Part shown: positions 49,001 to 64,000 of the stretch, in pieces
How positions within the stretch are numbered: the first letter of the stretch is position 1
Layout of the letters: every line of letters begins with the position of its first letter
NCBI RefSeq assembly: GCF_000189635.1
Contig: NW_002475930.1
Coordinates: forward strand, 124,001 to 188,000
Length of the DNA stretch: 64,000 bases
Direction: 5' to 3'
Source: Tetrahymena thermophila SB210
Lineage: Eukaryota; Ciliophora; Oligohymenophorea; Hymenostomatida; Tetrahymenidae
Translations under genes and position numbers: made by a program
Notes under the pieces: model-generated
Database searches by the model: none
Told to the model about the DNA's origin: nothing
Seen by the model: the letters and a program-made list of their open reading frames with translations, nothing else

Positions 49001-49133
49001 TCTTCATATTCTTCCAACAATTGTAAACTTTCAAAATTAAAAAAATCTTTTAATTAATTATAATTTTTATAATTTAGATGAGAAAAGTTCGATTATCCCT
49101 GGATTTGTAGCTTAAAAAAAATAAAAAAAGTGA
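46074..49133 (+). CDS. B-box zinc finger protein with Asn-rich linker and PHR-like domain
   Basis: Exon 1 starts at ATG 46074. A B-box-like zinc-binding motif occupies residues ~7-60: FCQVHTER, SVCLDQDC, GMFCYQCIKYHYQH, in a C-x2-H…C-x4-C…C-x2-C…H-x3-H layout. After an intron (from about 46471) comes a helical segment and then a very long Asn/Gln/Ser-rich stretch (about 47000-47820) with runs of Asn. A folded region follows (about 47860-48370: GYNTAWCISFRTQKECALNG, SLESAYLQLTLFEGNSSF, LRKNSDYTIVIRNK) that resembles the β-sandwich PHR domain of MYCBP2/PAM and BTBD proteins. More introns then lead to a Gly/Ser/Asn-rich tail and the end EKSSIIPGFVAQKKQKK, TGA 49131-49133. B-box plus PHR would fit an adaptor or ubiquitin-ligase-related role, but no RING is seen. 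An acceptor-like TTTTAG just before the ATG leaves room for an upstream exon. Confidence 0.7.
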
Positions 49134-50474
49134 AGTAAAAAGAATTAATGAAAGAATCAAAAGCTAAATAATGAAGAAAATAGTTAATCAATTAATAATA
49201 CTTGAAATATAAATTAAAAAGAAACTAATCAAAATATAGTAAAACAGAACGACACTCATTCATTTATCAATAAAAATTTCAATAAATATTTAATGAATAG
49301 GTAGGTAAATAATAAAATCAAAAAATAATGCACTAAAAATATAAAAACAAAATTTAGATAATTTCAATTTGTCAACCAACAACTTATTAACAAACAAACA
49401 TACAAATAAACAAAAAACATTTCATGTATATTTATTTTGTTTTAAAATTAAATTTAATGCTTTATAATAATTTTAAATCAAAATATCTAAATGTTTTAGT
49501 ATAATTACTTATTACTTATATAATAAATAAATTACCCTTTTTAATTAAGTCAAATAAAAATACTTTTAAATTACTTTAAAATTGAATTTACTTTCCTTTA
49601 AATCAATTAAATATTCTAATATGTATACTTGAAAATATACTAATATGTATACTTGATACTAAACTATTATTAATTTTGATAATGAAATATTAAATTTTTA
49701 GAAACTAATTTTAAAATATAACAGGATATTCAATATCACTGCTTTAAATTATTAACAATAAAGTATAGAAATATTACTCATTTAAATTAAGATGATTTTT
49801 TAAAAGATGCACTAATTTAATAATTTTTTTAATTCAATAAATTTTCTTTTAGGATATTTTAAAAATTAAGTTTAATTAATTTTATTGAAAAAAATAATAC
49901 TCTATTTATAAATAAAAAATGTTGATTTGCTCAAATTAAAATAAATTTTTGAATAATATTCTAAATAACAATAAATATTTTTTAATAACTACTAATATGT
50001 TCAAATAAAATTTTTATAAAGAAGAAGAATGAAGTAAAATAAAAACTTATTTTGAAAAGATTTCAAACAATTAAACTTTCGTTTTAATTTATCATTCTAT
50101 TTTTTTTAAGTGTTTCTAAAATAAAATTCTATAATTTTAAATAACAAATTTTAGAGCAAGATTCAGTTTTATTAATAATTTTATTTGCTTATTAATTTAG
50201 AGTTAATAATAATTAAAATATTATTTTCGCTGTGATTATTAATAATATTTATTACTAGATAAATGAATAAGATGACTTGCTAATAATACTAGAAATTTCT
50301 TTTATCTTTTAACTTATAAATCAAATTTTTTGAATAATAAAAGAAAGATACATTTATTGATTTATTGACTTATTGAATGAATGCAATGAATTTGATTAGA
50401 TTCTATCAAATTATAATTAATAATAAAATCTTTAGTCAAATTTAATACATTTATTTATAAATATTTATTTAAAA
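49134..50474. other. Intergenic region
   Basis: 1.3 kb of AT-rich DNA between two plus-strand genes. It has a 24-bp tandem duplication of 'ctaatatgtatacttga' near 49617-49660. No gene seen. Confidence 0.65.
49617..49660 (+). repeat. Two-copy tandem repeat
   Basis: 'ctaatatgtatacttga' occurs twice, about 24 bp apart. Each copy contains the palindrome gtatac. Confidence 0.6.
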
Positions 50475-52453
50475 ATGATATTAGCAAGATAGTTAAATAA
50501 TTTTATTAAGCTAAACAAGAGAAACTTAATTGCAACTACCTTATGTTTCTCTTATTAAAAACATTTTTCTAGTGTTACTGAGTAAATTCGTAAAGAAATC
50601 GAAGAAAAAAAATCACCTTATGGCAATATTACTCCAAAGATTATAGAGTTAGCAGGCCAAGAGTTGTATAAGCAACCTAACCATCCTTTAGGAATTATGC
50701 GTTATAAGATGGAAGAATTTTTTACAAATGACAAATATAAGAAGGGCTTTTTGCATGAAAAGAAAAAGTTTCCTTTCGTAATTGGAGATAGTTTCTCTCC
50801 TGTAATCAGTGTTCAGTAGAACTTCGAAGATCTTCTCATCCCAAAAGATCATGTTTCTCGTAAAAGATCAGATACTTACTATATTTCTGAAAATTACATT
50901 ATGAGACCATAAGCAACTGCAAATGAGCGTAACATGTTTGAACAAAAAGCTGAAGCTTTCGTTATTTTTGGTAATTACTTTATTTTGTTATTTAAGAATT
51001 ATAATAGAAATTGTCATTAGATTTATTTAAAATGCAAGATTATCTCTATCAAATTCATATTATAAAAGAAATAATATTCAAGATGTTATGTATTTTAAAT
51101 TAAAATTTTTTTTTATAAAATATAAGCTGATTGCTTTAGAAGAGACGAGATAGATGCAACACATTACCCTGTTTTCCATTAAGTAATATATAACTAATAA
51201 ATCGAAAAAGAGAAAATAAAATAAACTTATAGAATCAAGATTGAACTTTTTCTTAATAAGAATTAATTAAATATTTAAATGAAAATAAATTCAACAAAAA
51301 ATATTCTATTCAGCAATAAATTTAATCAATTTAATGTAATTAACTAATTTTGTATCATATTAAAGATGGAAGTTGTTAGAGCATACACTCAAGATTACTT
51401 TGATACTAAGAATGAAGATATTAAAATATAAATGGTTATGAAGGATCTTTAAGAAACATATGAGAGTTTAGTCAGAAATATTTTTGGTGAAGATGTTTAA
51501 TATAGATGGATACCAGCTTATTTCCCATTCACGGAACCTTCTTTGGAAATGGAAATATATTTCAATGGAGAATGGGTAGAAATGTTTGGATGTGGTATCC
51601 TTCGTAAAGAAATTATGAAAAACTTCGGAAGACATGATGATGATATTGCATGGGCATCAGGTGGTGGCTTAGAAAGATTCGCAATGCTTCTTTTTGGCAT
51701 TCCTGATATTAGGTTATTTATTAATTTAAAATTATACTAAAATAAGTTTATTTGCCTACTAACAAAAGTTTAATCTTTTGGATGGATAAATCTACTTTTA
51801 GAATAATAAAAAGTTAAAAATATCGTTTGATTTAATTTAATTATTTTTATTTCTATAGACTTTTCTGGAGTAAAGATTCTAGATTTTTGAATCAATTTAA
51901 GGCTGGACAAATTAACAAATTTTAGCCATTCAGTAAATATCCTGCTTGCTATAAGGATATATCTTTTTGGATAAAAGATATGACAACTTTTGAAGAAAAT
52001 GATATTTATGAAATTGTGAGAGAAATTGGAGGTGATCTTATTGAATAGGTAGAGTGTGTTGACACCTATGAGAATAAAAAGACTGGGAAAACTAGCAAAT
52101 GCTTTAGAATAAATTACAGATCATTAGAAAGAACTCTTACAAATTAAGAAGTAAAATTTTTATTTCGACCCATTTTAATTATCAATTAAATATCTTTTGA
52201 ATATTTACTTGAATATTTAATTAATGTCGTTTTTAGTTTTTAGGTTAAGATTGAATAAATAAAAAAATTTTTATTTATTTTTTTTATGCTAATAAAAAAT
52301 AAGAATATTCTTTCGGCATAATAAATTTAATTGTTAGTATAATAACCTAAATTAATTAATTAAGATTATTAAGAAGAACTTTCACAAACTCTGTTCTAGC
52401 TTAACTTGTCGAATAATTTCTTCATTAACTTTTTTTTCTTAAAAATAGATTGA
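50475..52453 (+). CDS. FARS2: Phenylalanyl-tRNA synthetase, mitochondrial (single-chain) type
   Basis: Exons 50475-50970, 51127-51182, 51366-51712 and 51859-52150 join in phase. A last exon follows, either from 52244 or from 52237. The start [20 protein letters not shown] is a good mitochondrial presequence (basic, no acidic residues). Class II synthetase signatures are clear: [32 protein letters not shown], motif 2 [17 protein letters not shown], and motif 3 [20 protein letters not shown]. The C-terminal ferredoxin-like anticodon-binding domain follows ([43 protein letters not shown]). It charges organellar tRNA-Phe as a monomer, unlike the cytosolic α2β2 enzyme. The 3' end is uncertain: the TGA at 52252-52254 and the one at 52451-52453 both fit different acceptor choices, and the last ~20-60 residues cannot be fixed by eye. 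Confidence 0.88.
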
Positions 52454-55352
<2,899 letters not shown>

Positions 55353-56442
55353 TTAATAACAAATTTTAAATAATAATAATCATTTAAATTTCTAGAGTAC
55401 TTAATAAATTTTACTAAATTATTATGAAATAAATAATGCAAATCTAATTAAGACTATATATATTTTACATATTTTAGTATGCTTTCTTAATTATGAATTG
55501 CTCATTCAAGCTAAATGCTTCATTAGAATTTTTATTTGTTTAAATAATTACTTAAAATTTTAATTATATTCTAATTCATTTAAAATTATTCTTCTTAATT
55601 GTTATCCTAATAATGTTTCATTGATTTATCCATCTATTTAATCATTCATTGATCTTTGTATACTCAATTATATGAAATTTTAAAAGAAATTTAATAAATT
55701 ATTTTGATCTTCTTTAATTGACCTTTTCTTGTTTAAAAATATGTAAACATCCAACAATTTTAGGAAATATTATTTGTAAAATAAAATAAGACAAACAATA
55801 TTTTCTATTAAGTGATAATAGTCTATAGTATTTATCCTTTGAAAGTCTATAAAAATGTTGTAATGCCTATGAATTTAATTTAAAAAAAAAATAGATCTAT
55901 CTAAATAGCAAATTAGTTTTAGAAATATAACACATAATATGACATTAAATTTAATATACTCACAAAAGAAAAAATTTATAGTATTATAAAAATTTAATGA
56001 AATTATAGTAGAGATTATGATAAATATATTTTTATTATCATTTATTCGAATTTATTTTTTTTAAATTCACGTTAAAAATCAATTAAATTTAAACCTCAAA
56101 TTTAATATGTAGAAAAGGTTTACTAACATTATTTTTTTTGTTTATTTTTATCATTATTTATCAAGTAAATCAAATCTTAGAAATATATATCATATAATAT
56201 ACACACAAATCGATTAATAATTTTACTTACAACTAATATAAGAAAAGATTTATCTAATTTTAAATATAATAGAAGCTCTCTTTATATTCTATCAATAAAT
56301 AAGAATCTGAAAATAAAACTACCATAATTATTCTTATTGATCTTAATTGCTTTTGGCTCAACAGTCAGTACCATCAATAAAAAAGCCAAATATTTCACTA
56401 TAAAGAAGTTTTTTCCTTTCAATTTTTGGTTCATCATAAAAA
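55353..56442. other. Intergenic region
   Basis: 1.1 kb of AT-rich DNA between HPPD and the right giant gene. No coding frame seen. Confidence 0.65.
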
Positions 56443-59400
56443 ATGATTATAAAATTAAAAAGCTTGCTGTTTTACTTGGTTACCTTTATATAATTATAAC
56501 ATATTAAGTTTGTTATTTGTGGTGCAATCGAGGTTTAGGATTATTAATTGGACTATACTAATTTAAATGCAGTAACTTAAATGACATTTATATTTAGGCT
56601 TTAATCAGGACTAGGAGCTGGCAACTTCCTTAGACTTTCCTTCCCTTAAAAAATATTTGCTACATCAATTACTAAAGTTGTTGTTTAATATTCATATTAA
56701 GGGACAAACGGCTGCTCATCTATGTAAACATTGCCAGCAATAATTAATTTAGATGGATCTTCCTAAACAGATTACTTAATATCATTTCTAAATGATATTT
56801 CATAGCCTGTTGATTTATAAGCAAGTCCAAATTGGTATGCTCTCTATATTTATCCTGAGGGTAACAATTATTTTCAAAATTATTTATTGAAAATAAATAT
56901 GCAAAGAGACAAACTGTTTTTATTGAAATATACAAAAGACTTTTATTAAATTTTGAAATACATGATATTAAGAAAACTAAGTGCTTTATAAGCAACTTTT
57001 TATATTTTTAAAACTAAGATTAATGAATTTAGTCCAATTAGACTATTTAATGAATGTACCAAAGAATTAATTAATTAGTTATTTTGCTTATGATTTACAA
57101 ATAAAAACGATTATATAAATAAATAAATTATTTTTACTATATTAAAGCTGGCACTATTTTTAACTAAGGTATACAAAAACCTATTTAGGCTAGGACTTAA
57201 TCAATAGACACTGTTGCTGCATTATACGGAACTCCAATCATTTATGATGTAACTGATTCTTTTGCTGTACTAGAGTTTGATTCTAGTCCATCCACTGCTG
57301 GAATTACTGCATCTGCTATATTTTCCCCTCAATACGCATCAGTAAACAAATTACCTGGATCATAATATGAAGTATCCGTGATTGTAATTCCTAATACAGC
57401 TATTTTAAATGGTGCAAGAATAGTGTTAAGAATCACAAACGATTAAAATTACAAATTTCTGCCACAATGCATTTCAGAAGAAAATATTACTCCTTCCTAA
57501 ACCACTCCTCCTTTAGATCCAAGTCAATATAAATGCACTCTAGGTAAAAAAATCAATCAAATAAAAAATGTCAACTTCATTGTTTTTTAGTCTCATCAAA
57601 AATGCTATTTTTTCAATAAAAACATAGCAAAAAGAAAATTTCATTCAAAATAAATTATTTACTAAAAATATTTTGCTAATCAAATTCTTTTTGGTTTCAA
57701 TAAATTCTAGTATTTCATATGGAATTGAACTATTTTAATTTATTTCATACATTTTTTATAAATTTTAAATAATTAATACTTTATTTTAATTATTTAATTT
57801 ATAAAAATTACATAAAGACTCGAATAAGAATAGGATCATTATTCTAATCAACTAAGGATTAGTTGTTTCTTAAATATACAGATTTAGAGTAACTGTTTAA
57901 AATCCTAGTTATGTTTCACCATAATAAGCTCAAATCGAAGTGAGGACTATGCTCCTTAGCTCTAATAAAATTATTGAACTTAAAGTTATACCTGCTTTTT
58001 AGTTATCAGTTAGTCTACTATAGGTCTAACAAAAAGTATTGATAACTTTCTTTTAAATAATTAATAAGAATATTATTTCTTTCTATAAAAAAGGTAATTA
58101 TGGGTAATGGAATAGATCTCTCAGATCCTAATTATTAAAATATGGCTAGAATTTTAGCAGGATAAAACTTTTACAATCCTTTTACTTTTTAGTTTATGCC
58201 TAATTTTCCTACTCCAGATAAAACTAAATTAAGAGTTACTTTCAAAATAACTGTAAATAGTATGCTTAATGATGCTATACTTACAGGCTCAATTTAGCAC
58301 AATCTTCCTCGATTTGATATGTATTTAGATTTTTTTCATTTTAAATTTACTTATTTCCAATTTAAATATAGTAACACTCCTGTAAATTGTGTATTAAATA
58401 CTCTAGCAGCAAATTATGAAATAAAATGTGATAATGTAGGGCCTCTAACTTCTACTAACTGGTATTATAGTACTGCTAGAGTTTATTTTTAAAATTCGGG
58501 AGTTAATATTGATTCATATTTTGGAAGTGTTTAAATATGGACAGTAGACAGCTCTGGAAATGCTGTTACTTTAGTTAGTATCAGCATGTAAAATTTTGTT
58601 TAGCCATTAATTAAACCCAATTAGCAAGTTATTGATACTACTACTACAACTTACGGTTATTAGCTTGTACATACATAGGTATAAAAAAATCTATTAAATG
58701 AATTTTAAATTTAAAATTAGATTTTTATTTATTTATTTATATCTTGGCTTTTTTAAACATTTTAAATTCATTTATATTAATTGTAATTTCATAGATTTTT
58801 AAATAATTTTAAATTATTTATAAAATAAATAGCCATCACAAGATGCTTCAGGAAATTAGTTGTCACTATCTCCAATCAGTCAAAATAGTGCAGGAATTAA
58901 ATTTTGCACTAACAAATCCTTACCTTAGAAATTAGTTTTTACATTAAATTCAGGTCTTACTGGATAGTTTGGCGGTGGAACTAATCAAGCTTTTAGATTA
59001 ATTGGCTCTCCATTAATATAAGCTAACCCAGGATAAATTGGGAGTTAATTTTATGTGGAATCTACAAATCCAGGATGTACAATATCATCTTCTTTCCCTT
59101 CTGATGCTAATAGGATGATTACCACTTATACAACTTATACTGATATTCTATTTGCATCTGGAGGCTCATCTACAGTAAATTTTTTAGAAAAAACTAATAT
59201 AGTAAAAATTACTAAATAAAAATTATATAGTGCATGAGCTAAGGGGGAGCGACTTCCACTTTTAGTATTGGTGATGTTTTTATTTTGAGTCATGGAAGCT
59301 CTTATGCTGGAAGAGATGGATTTGATTTTTATGGTTCCTTTTATTCTAACTATGTTGATAATACTTCAATTCCAAATTCATGGTTTGCTGTAAATGCAAA

Positions 59401-62400
59401 TACTATTTCTGTTACTGGTAGTGCATGTACTTTGACTAATCTTTAGTATATAAATATTGTTCTATCTAATTATCAAACATCCAGTGGAGCATAAACTTAA
59501 ATTGCTGATGGCACAAAATACACTGCATTTATACGGTAAATATTTTGAATTTAATAGTGAAGAAAGTAACTTTTTATGATTTTAAAAGTGTAACAGGCTA
59601 TTTAACGGCTGAAGAAATGGTTAACGCAAAGAGGATTGCCGTATTCTTTAACAATGTTAATTTTTATTCTATTGGTCTTGATTCGTATGGACAAATGATG
59701 GTATTTTCAAAAAATAATTACTTGATTTTAAAAATTATTAAATTCTTTAAATAATTAAAAGGTAAGCTGCTCTAGCAGCATGAATACAAATCAGAAGTGC
59801 TGGGGATATTCTGGACAGATTAATTAATCTCAATCTTTTCATTCTATGAAAAGAGTTGAGTTTGATATTAGTCCTTTTATTGCTCAAACAGGCTCTTCAT
59901 CTCCTTTCTAACTATTAATTCCAGTTTAAGCTATACGTATATTTAATATTCAATAAAAATCATTTCTTTATTTACATTTTCCAACAATAAATATTCTTAA
60001 AAACTCAAACAATTTCTAAATCAATAGAAAACTTTCAATAAATAATTATTAAAAGCAAATTTAAATCTTCAAAGATTGTAGGTGGCTGTACTAGTAGATA
60101 ACCCCTATTTTGGCCACTAAACACAGGCTTATTAAATTTCAAAAACCATGCCAGGTTATACTATTTTGACAGGTAGTATTCAGCCTTATTATGCAACCCT
60201 AGCAGATTTGAGTTACTAGCTAGTTGTGTCCACTAGAACTTAAGGAGCAGTAAAATAATTTTTCACAGAAAATGATACAATAAAAAATATTTCTAATTTA
60301 GGTCGATGATGCTTAATTAAATATTGGACATAGTCTGACTGTTCCAACCATTAACTAAAATAATCCTAATAATGATCCAATAAATATTGGAGCAGCCTTT
60401 GTCATAGTTGGTAACTGGTAAATGTATACTAATACATTAGCCGTTGCTACAACAAGTGTTGTAAACACTAATGTTATGTCAGAACATTGCTTGCCCTTTT
60501 CAGTAATTTTTAATTAATTTACTAACTATTTTAATTTCTTTTAATAAATATTTTTTAAAAAAGTATTAAACAGGAGGAGTTTAAAAATATGGAATTTTTT
60601 GCCCATTTACCTATAAGGATACTTCAATTACAGTCAGTCCAACAACTTCTGTAACTTTTAATAATTTCAAATACCCAGCTCAAGGCCCTCTTAAATTGAG
60701 TGGGACCTATATTTCATGGAGTTAAAACAATGGTGCCCTTATTTCAGTACTTTAAGATAGTACTTCTATAACATAAACCCTCAACGCTAATCTCATTTAC
60801 AATGTAAAAAGTTTAATATTAAGGAGATACATATAATACAACAGGGTTTAATGGTACTTCACAACAACAAATCCTTTCCCAGGAAATGGCAAAATAACTG
60901 TAAATTTATTTTCTAACAATTTTTTTAAAACATTATAAAAATTGCTATTAACTTAAAGATAAATTTAAATGATTCTGGAAATCCATGGGGTTTTTAAGTG
61001 TATGCTGGTAATTTAGCAGCATGCATCCTTTAGCTATAGTTTGGAACATTTTCAACATCAGCTTGCTCAGTTTCGGTAAGCACCATCAATATAATTTTTA
61101 CTTTCTCTTATTCTGGAACATTCCCAGCAGGAAGTTACATCTTAAACTAATATGGATTTTAATCTCCAAGCACTTCCTTGAGTAAAACTTATGCAATAAC
61201 CATTACTACATCAAATGCTGTAGGAAATATTGACTAATCTAATGGTTCTGCTACTCTTACATTCGATAATAATGTAGCTTTGAACACAGCAGTAGATTAA
61301 ATAAAATTTCAGTTTACTCATTCGTTGATTAGTAACAGTGTTGGAAATTTAGATTTATTTTTCAGAATAAATAGTAGGCCTATTCTTGCTCTTGCAACTC
61401 CTAATCCTGGTGCTGGGCTTATAGCAGGATAATATGTCCAAATTTAAATAAGTAGCTAGTCCAATTATTTTATTGAAATTTAAAACAAACAAATGTTTTT
61501 CTTACAATTTTTTAATAATTACTACATTCTTTTTACACCTTATGCTTTAGTTAATTGTAAATAAAGATATGTTTAAACAATCCATTTAGAAAGTTTATTA
61601 ATTTTTTTAAATTTTTTAATTTGATGGTATTATAAACATATAGGTATTTATAGAATTTATTTTTAAATTTTATAATCTTTTTAAAATAAATCTATTTTTA
61701 ATTCCAACCTAAATTGCTAATAATAATTTTCCTCATTCTCAATTTCATATTTATTTAAAATAAAAAATAAAAGGCTAATTAGTAGGATAAGAGAGCACAA
61801 CATAATGCAGCGTAATGTAAAATAGTGTTACATACTTTGGTTTTAAATCTATTGACAGCTCAAATGCTAATCAAATAAGACTATTTCCAAGAAACGATAT
61901 ATTGACTGAAAGTTTAACATTCTAGCTACACTGCTTAAATGTGATAAATACCTTTTCAGCTTCTCCAACATTTAAAATTGATCTTGATTTCAATGATGGA
62001 GCTGTGTAAACAGTTATAACTGGTACGCTTTCTCCAACAGGAGTTTCAAATCCTTCATACACAACACCTGCTGCACTTACAAGTGCTACATTAAGCAAAT
62101 TCAATGGCTTAGCTGGATCAAAGTTGCATTATAAATTTTAATTGACATTTTCTGCAACAGGTGTGACTTAATCCTCAGCTATTTTCCTTCATTTTCCTTT
62201 AAAATTCAATCATTTAGTGGGATCTTCTTCTTTAAGTTGCCAAGTTAATGGGAAAGTAGTTTATTGCTACAACTTTATTGAAAGATGCATTTTAGTTACA
62301 GTAAATTTAAATAAATAAATTTAATTTAGTTATACATTCACTTTTAATTAAATTTTAGGCTTTCCCCTTAAACATAGCAGCAGGAACTTAATTCACTCTT

Positions 62401-64000
62401 GAAGTTTATGGAGTATATGCCCCATTAAATGCAGCAGGAGCAGCAAATATTTAAATAAGTCTAAGTAAAACTACTAGCCCTGATTAAGTTGTTGAGTAAA
62501 TAAATGTATCAGATGCTGCTACTTTAAGTGATTCGACATCTAGCTTATACATAGTATCTACAACATTATCCGATATGTATTCTCGTGAATAAAATAACTA
62601 TTAATTTACCATAAACTCTCTAAGTGCAATAAGCTCTGGATCTAATATATATATTGAGTATCCATCAGAATATGGAACTTCTATTGCTGTTAGTCCACCT
62701 ACTACCTGCAATATACAATCAACAAACCTTGCAAGTGTGTATGGTCAAGGATGTAACATTTTTGGCTCTAACATGTAAATTAAATTAATATATTAACAAT
62801 TATTTGTTCATTTAATTAAATACAAAATTAAAGAAATTTATTAATTTTAAAAAAAGATTAATTTCTGTAAGTACTAATATACCTATTGGATCTTTTGTCA
62901 TTTAGATTTAATCAATTATAAACCCGGAAGATACAAAATGCCAGATTAACAGAATTATGATTTCAGTTTTAAGCTCAGATAGGACTCAAGTGCTTGCTAA
63001 ATCATCAGTCTCTTCATCTAATTAATAGTTATTCCGCTCAACCTATAACTCTAACTTAAAATACCTGAATTGGTTTTAAGGTTCTTCTGAAATATTGTAT
63101 AATTTTGCTACTGTTTAACTTATTTCAGGTTCTTACTCTGCTCTTCTTGCTTTAAAAGATATTACAGGTTCAATTAGTAGAAAGATTTCATATACTTTAG
63201 CAAGTTAATCATTAACTAATTTCTAACTAATATCTAGCAACAATAATTAGTAAATATATCCAGGCTAATAATAAGAAAATATTTATATAGGCTGCCCATC
63301 TAATTCTATACCTGGGTTATATACATTAATATTCTCAAAAACAGAGAATCACAGTAATGCGGTTTATGGTAATATCGGTCTCCTTAATATTATAGTTTCA
63401 AACTCCTAAAATATAATATCACCTTAATACACTACATACTAAGTCTTTGCAGGAGGGTATAGTCTTCCTATCAATTTTGATTTAAGTAATATGCTACCTT
63501 TCAGTGGAGTCTCAATTCAATTTACTATAGTTTAAGGTGGAACCACTGACCCATAAATTAGCTTGGTAGATAATAACTTGTCAACAGTACCCTAATTAAC
63601 ACTAAATTTCTCTCCAACACAACCAAAAGGAAGTATCTTAGTAAGATCTGCAGTCTCCATGCCAGCAACAGCACAAACTTGGTCTAAATTATAAATGACA
63701 ATTTTCGGAACTGATGCAGTAAAATTTCATAATTTCATACTCATGAATTACTAATTTAATTTATTATTTAATAGAACGCATATACTTCCACTACAACTCC
63801 AATAGTCCTCAAACTTATAAATCCAAATCCCATACCAAGCTTCTAATATGTTTAGTCAGTTGATTAAGTATCTTAATTAGCAACTTAGCAGAATTTAAAT
63901 GTCTAAGCAACACTTCCTTGCACTGTGTATTACTATATTAGAAATGCTAATGGTCCTGTTAGGTAATTTGCTGAAGTGTAAAATCTAGTGAAAAATTATG
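56443..64000 (+). CDS. Giant secreted/surface protein, many exons (right copy, 3' end cut by window)
   Basis: Starts at ATG 56443 with a basic n-region and hydrophobic core (LKSLLFYLVTFIQLQ), then CGAIEVQDYQLDYTNLNAVT. Exon 1 ends at 56860; a 287-bp intron (56861-57147) joins in phase to AGTIFNQGIQKPI; exon 2 ends at 57543. Coding blocks separated by short AT-rich introns continue to the window end, with sequences such as VLEFDSSPSTAGITASAIFS, STFSIGDVFILSHGSSYAG and NPNNDPINIGAAFVIVGNW. The sequence is Thr/Ser/Asn-rich, strand-forming, with sparse Cys and many N-x-S/T sites, as expected for an extracellular or cell-surface protein. More than ~2000 codons are present without a recognisable named domain. 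The N-terminus resembles that of the left giant gene (paired DY-x(3-4)-DY/Y motif, then a TF-F strand), so they are probably paralogues. Internal exon borders are approximate and the C-terminus is unseen. Confidence 0.6.
56861..57147 (+). other. First intron of the right giant gene
   Basis: 287 bp, donor GTAACAATTA and acceptor TATTAAAG, splitting a codon G|CT (Ala). AT-rich with stops in frame. Confidence 0.65.

Overview
The window is AT-rich eukaryotic DNA that reads as a ciliate macronuclear chromosome, most likely Tetrahymena or a close relative. Reading frames run for hundreds of codons only if TAA and TAG encode glutamine and TGA is the sole stop. Introns are AT-rich, mostly about 45-650 bp, with GTAA/GTAT donors and TAG/AAG/CAG acceptors. 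Recognisable proteins are eukaryotic (ALDH7A1-type dehydrogenase, 4-hydroxyphenylpyruvate dioxygenase, organellar-type PheRS, CNNM transporter, cAMP-receptor-like GPCR). Standard-code ORFs show only fragments of these genes, so the models below were translated by hand with the ciliate code.

Left part (1-15.5 kb): a minus-strand HAD/sucrose-phosphatase-like gene with an altered motif I; an intergenic block of about five diverged ~135-bp tandem repeats; a plus-strand seven-helix receptor with one intron; and a minus-strand gene of about 10 kb with many introns encoding a very large secreted or surface protein.

Middle (15.5-33 kb): two intronless plus-strand genes for Gln/Asn/Ser-rich proteins of unknown function, a 3.6-kb gene desert, a minus-strand phosphoserine-aminotransferase homologue with Tyr at the position of the PLP lysine, and a multi-exon plus-strand CNNM/Mam3-like gene (DUF21 plus CBS).

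Right-centre (33-44.1 kb), all minus strand: a WD-repeat protein, two tandem paralogous multi-pass membrane proteins and a six-exon ALDH7A1-type dehydrogenase. A doubtful coding stretch lies just upstream of the dehydrogenase.

Right part (46-64 kb), all plus strand: a B-box protein with a long Asn-rich linker and a PHR-like C-terminal domain, a mitochondrial-type phenylalanyl-tRNA synthetase, 4-hydroxyphenylpyruvate dioxygenase, and the 5' ~7.5 kb of a second giant secreted protein that resembles the one on the left and runs off the window.

There are no operons; each gene is its own transcription unit. Three genes belong to amino-acid metabolism (Lys/aldehyde oxidation, Tyr catabolism, a serine-pathway homologue), but nothing in the sequence shows they are co-regulated. 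The most interesting signals are two apparent pseudo-enzymes, the pair of giant surface proteins, the tandem membrane paralogues and the diverged tandem repeat. No rRNA, tRNA, CRISPR, transposon or telomeric repeat was recognised by eye.
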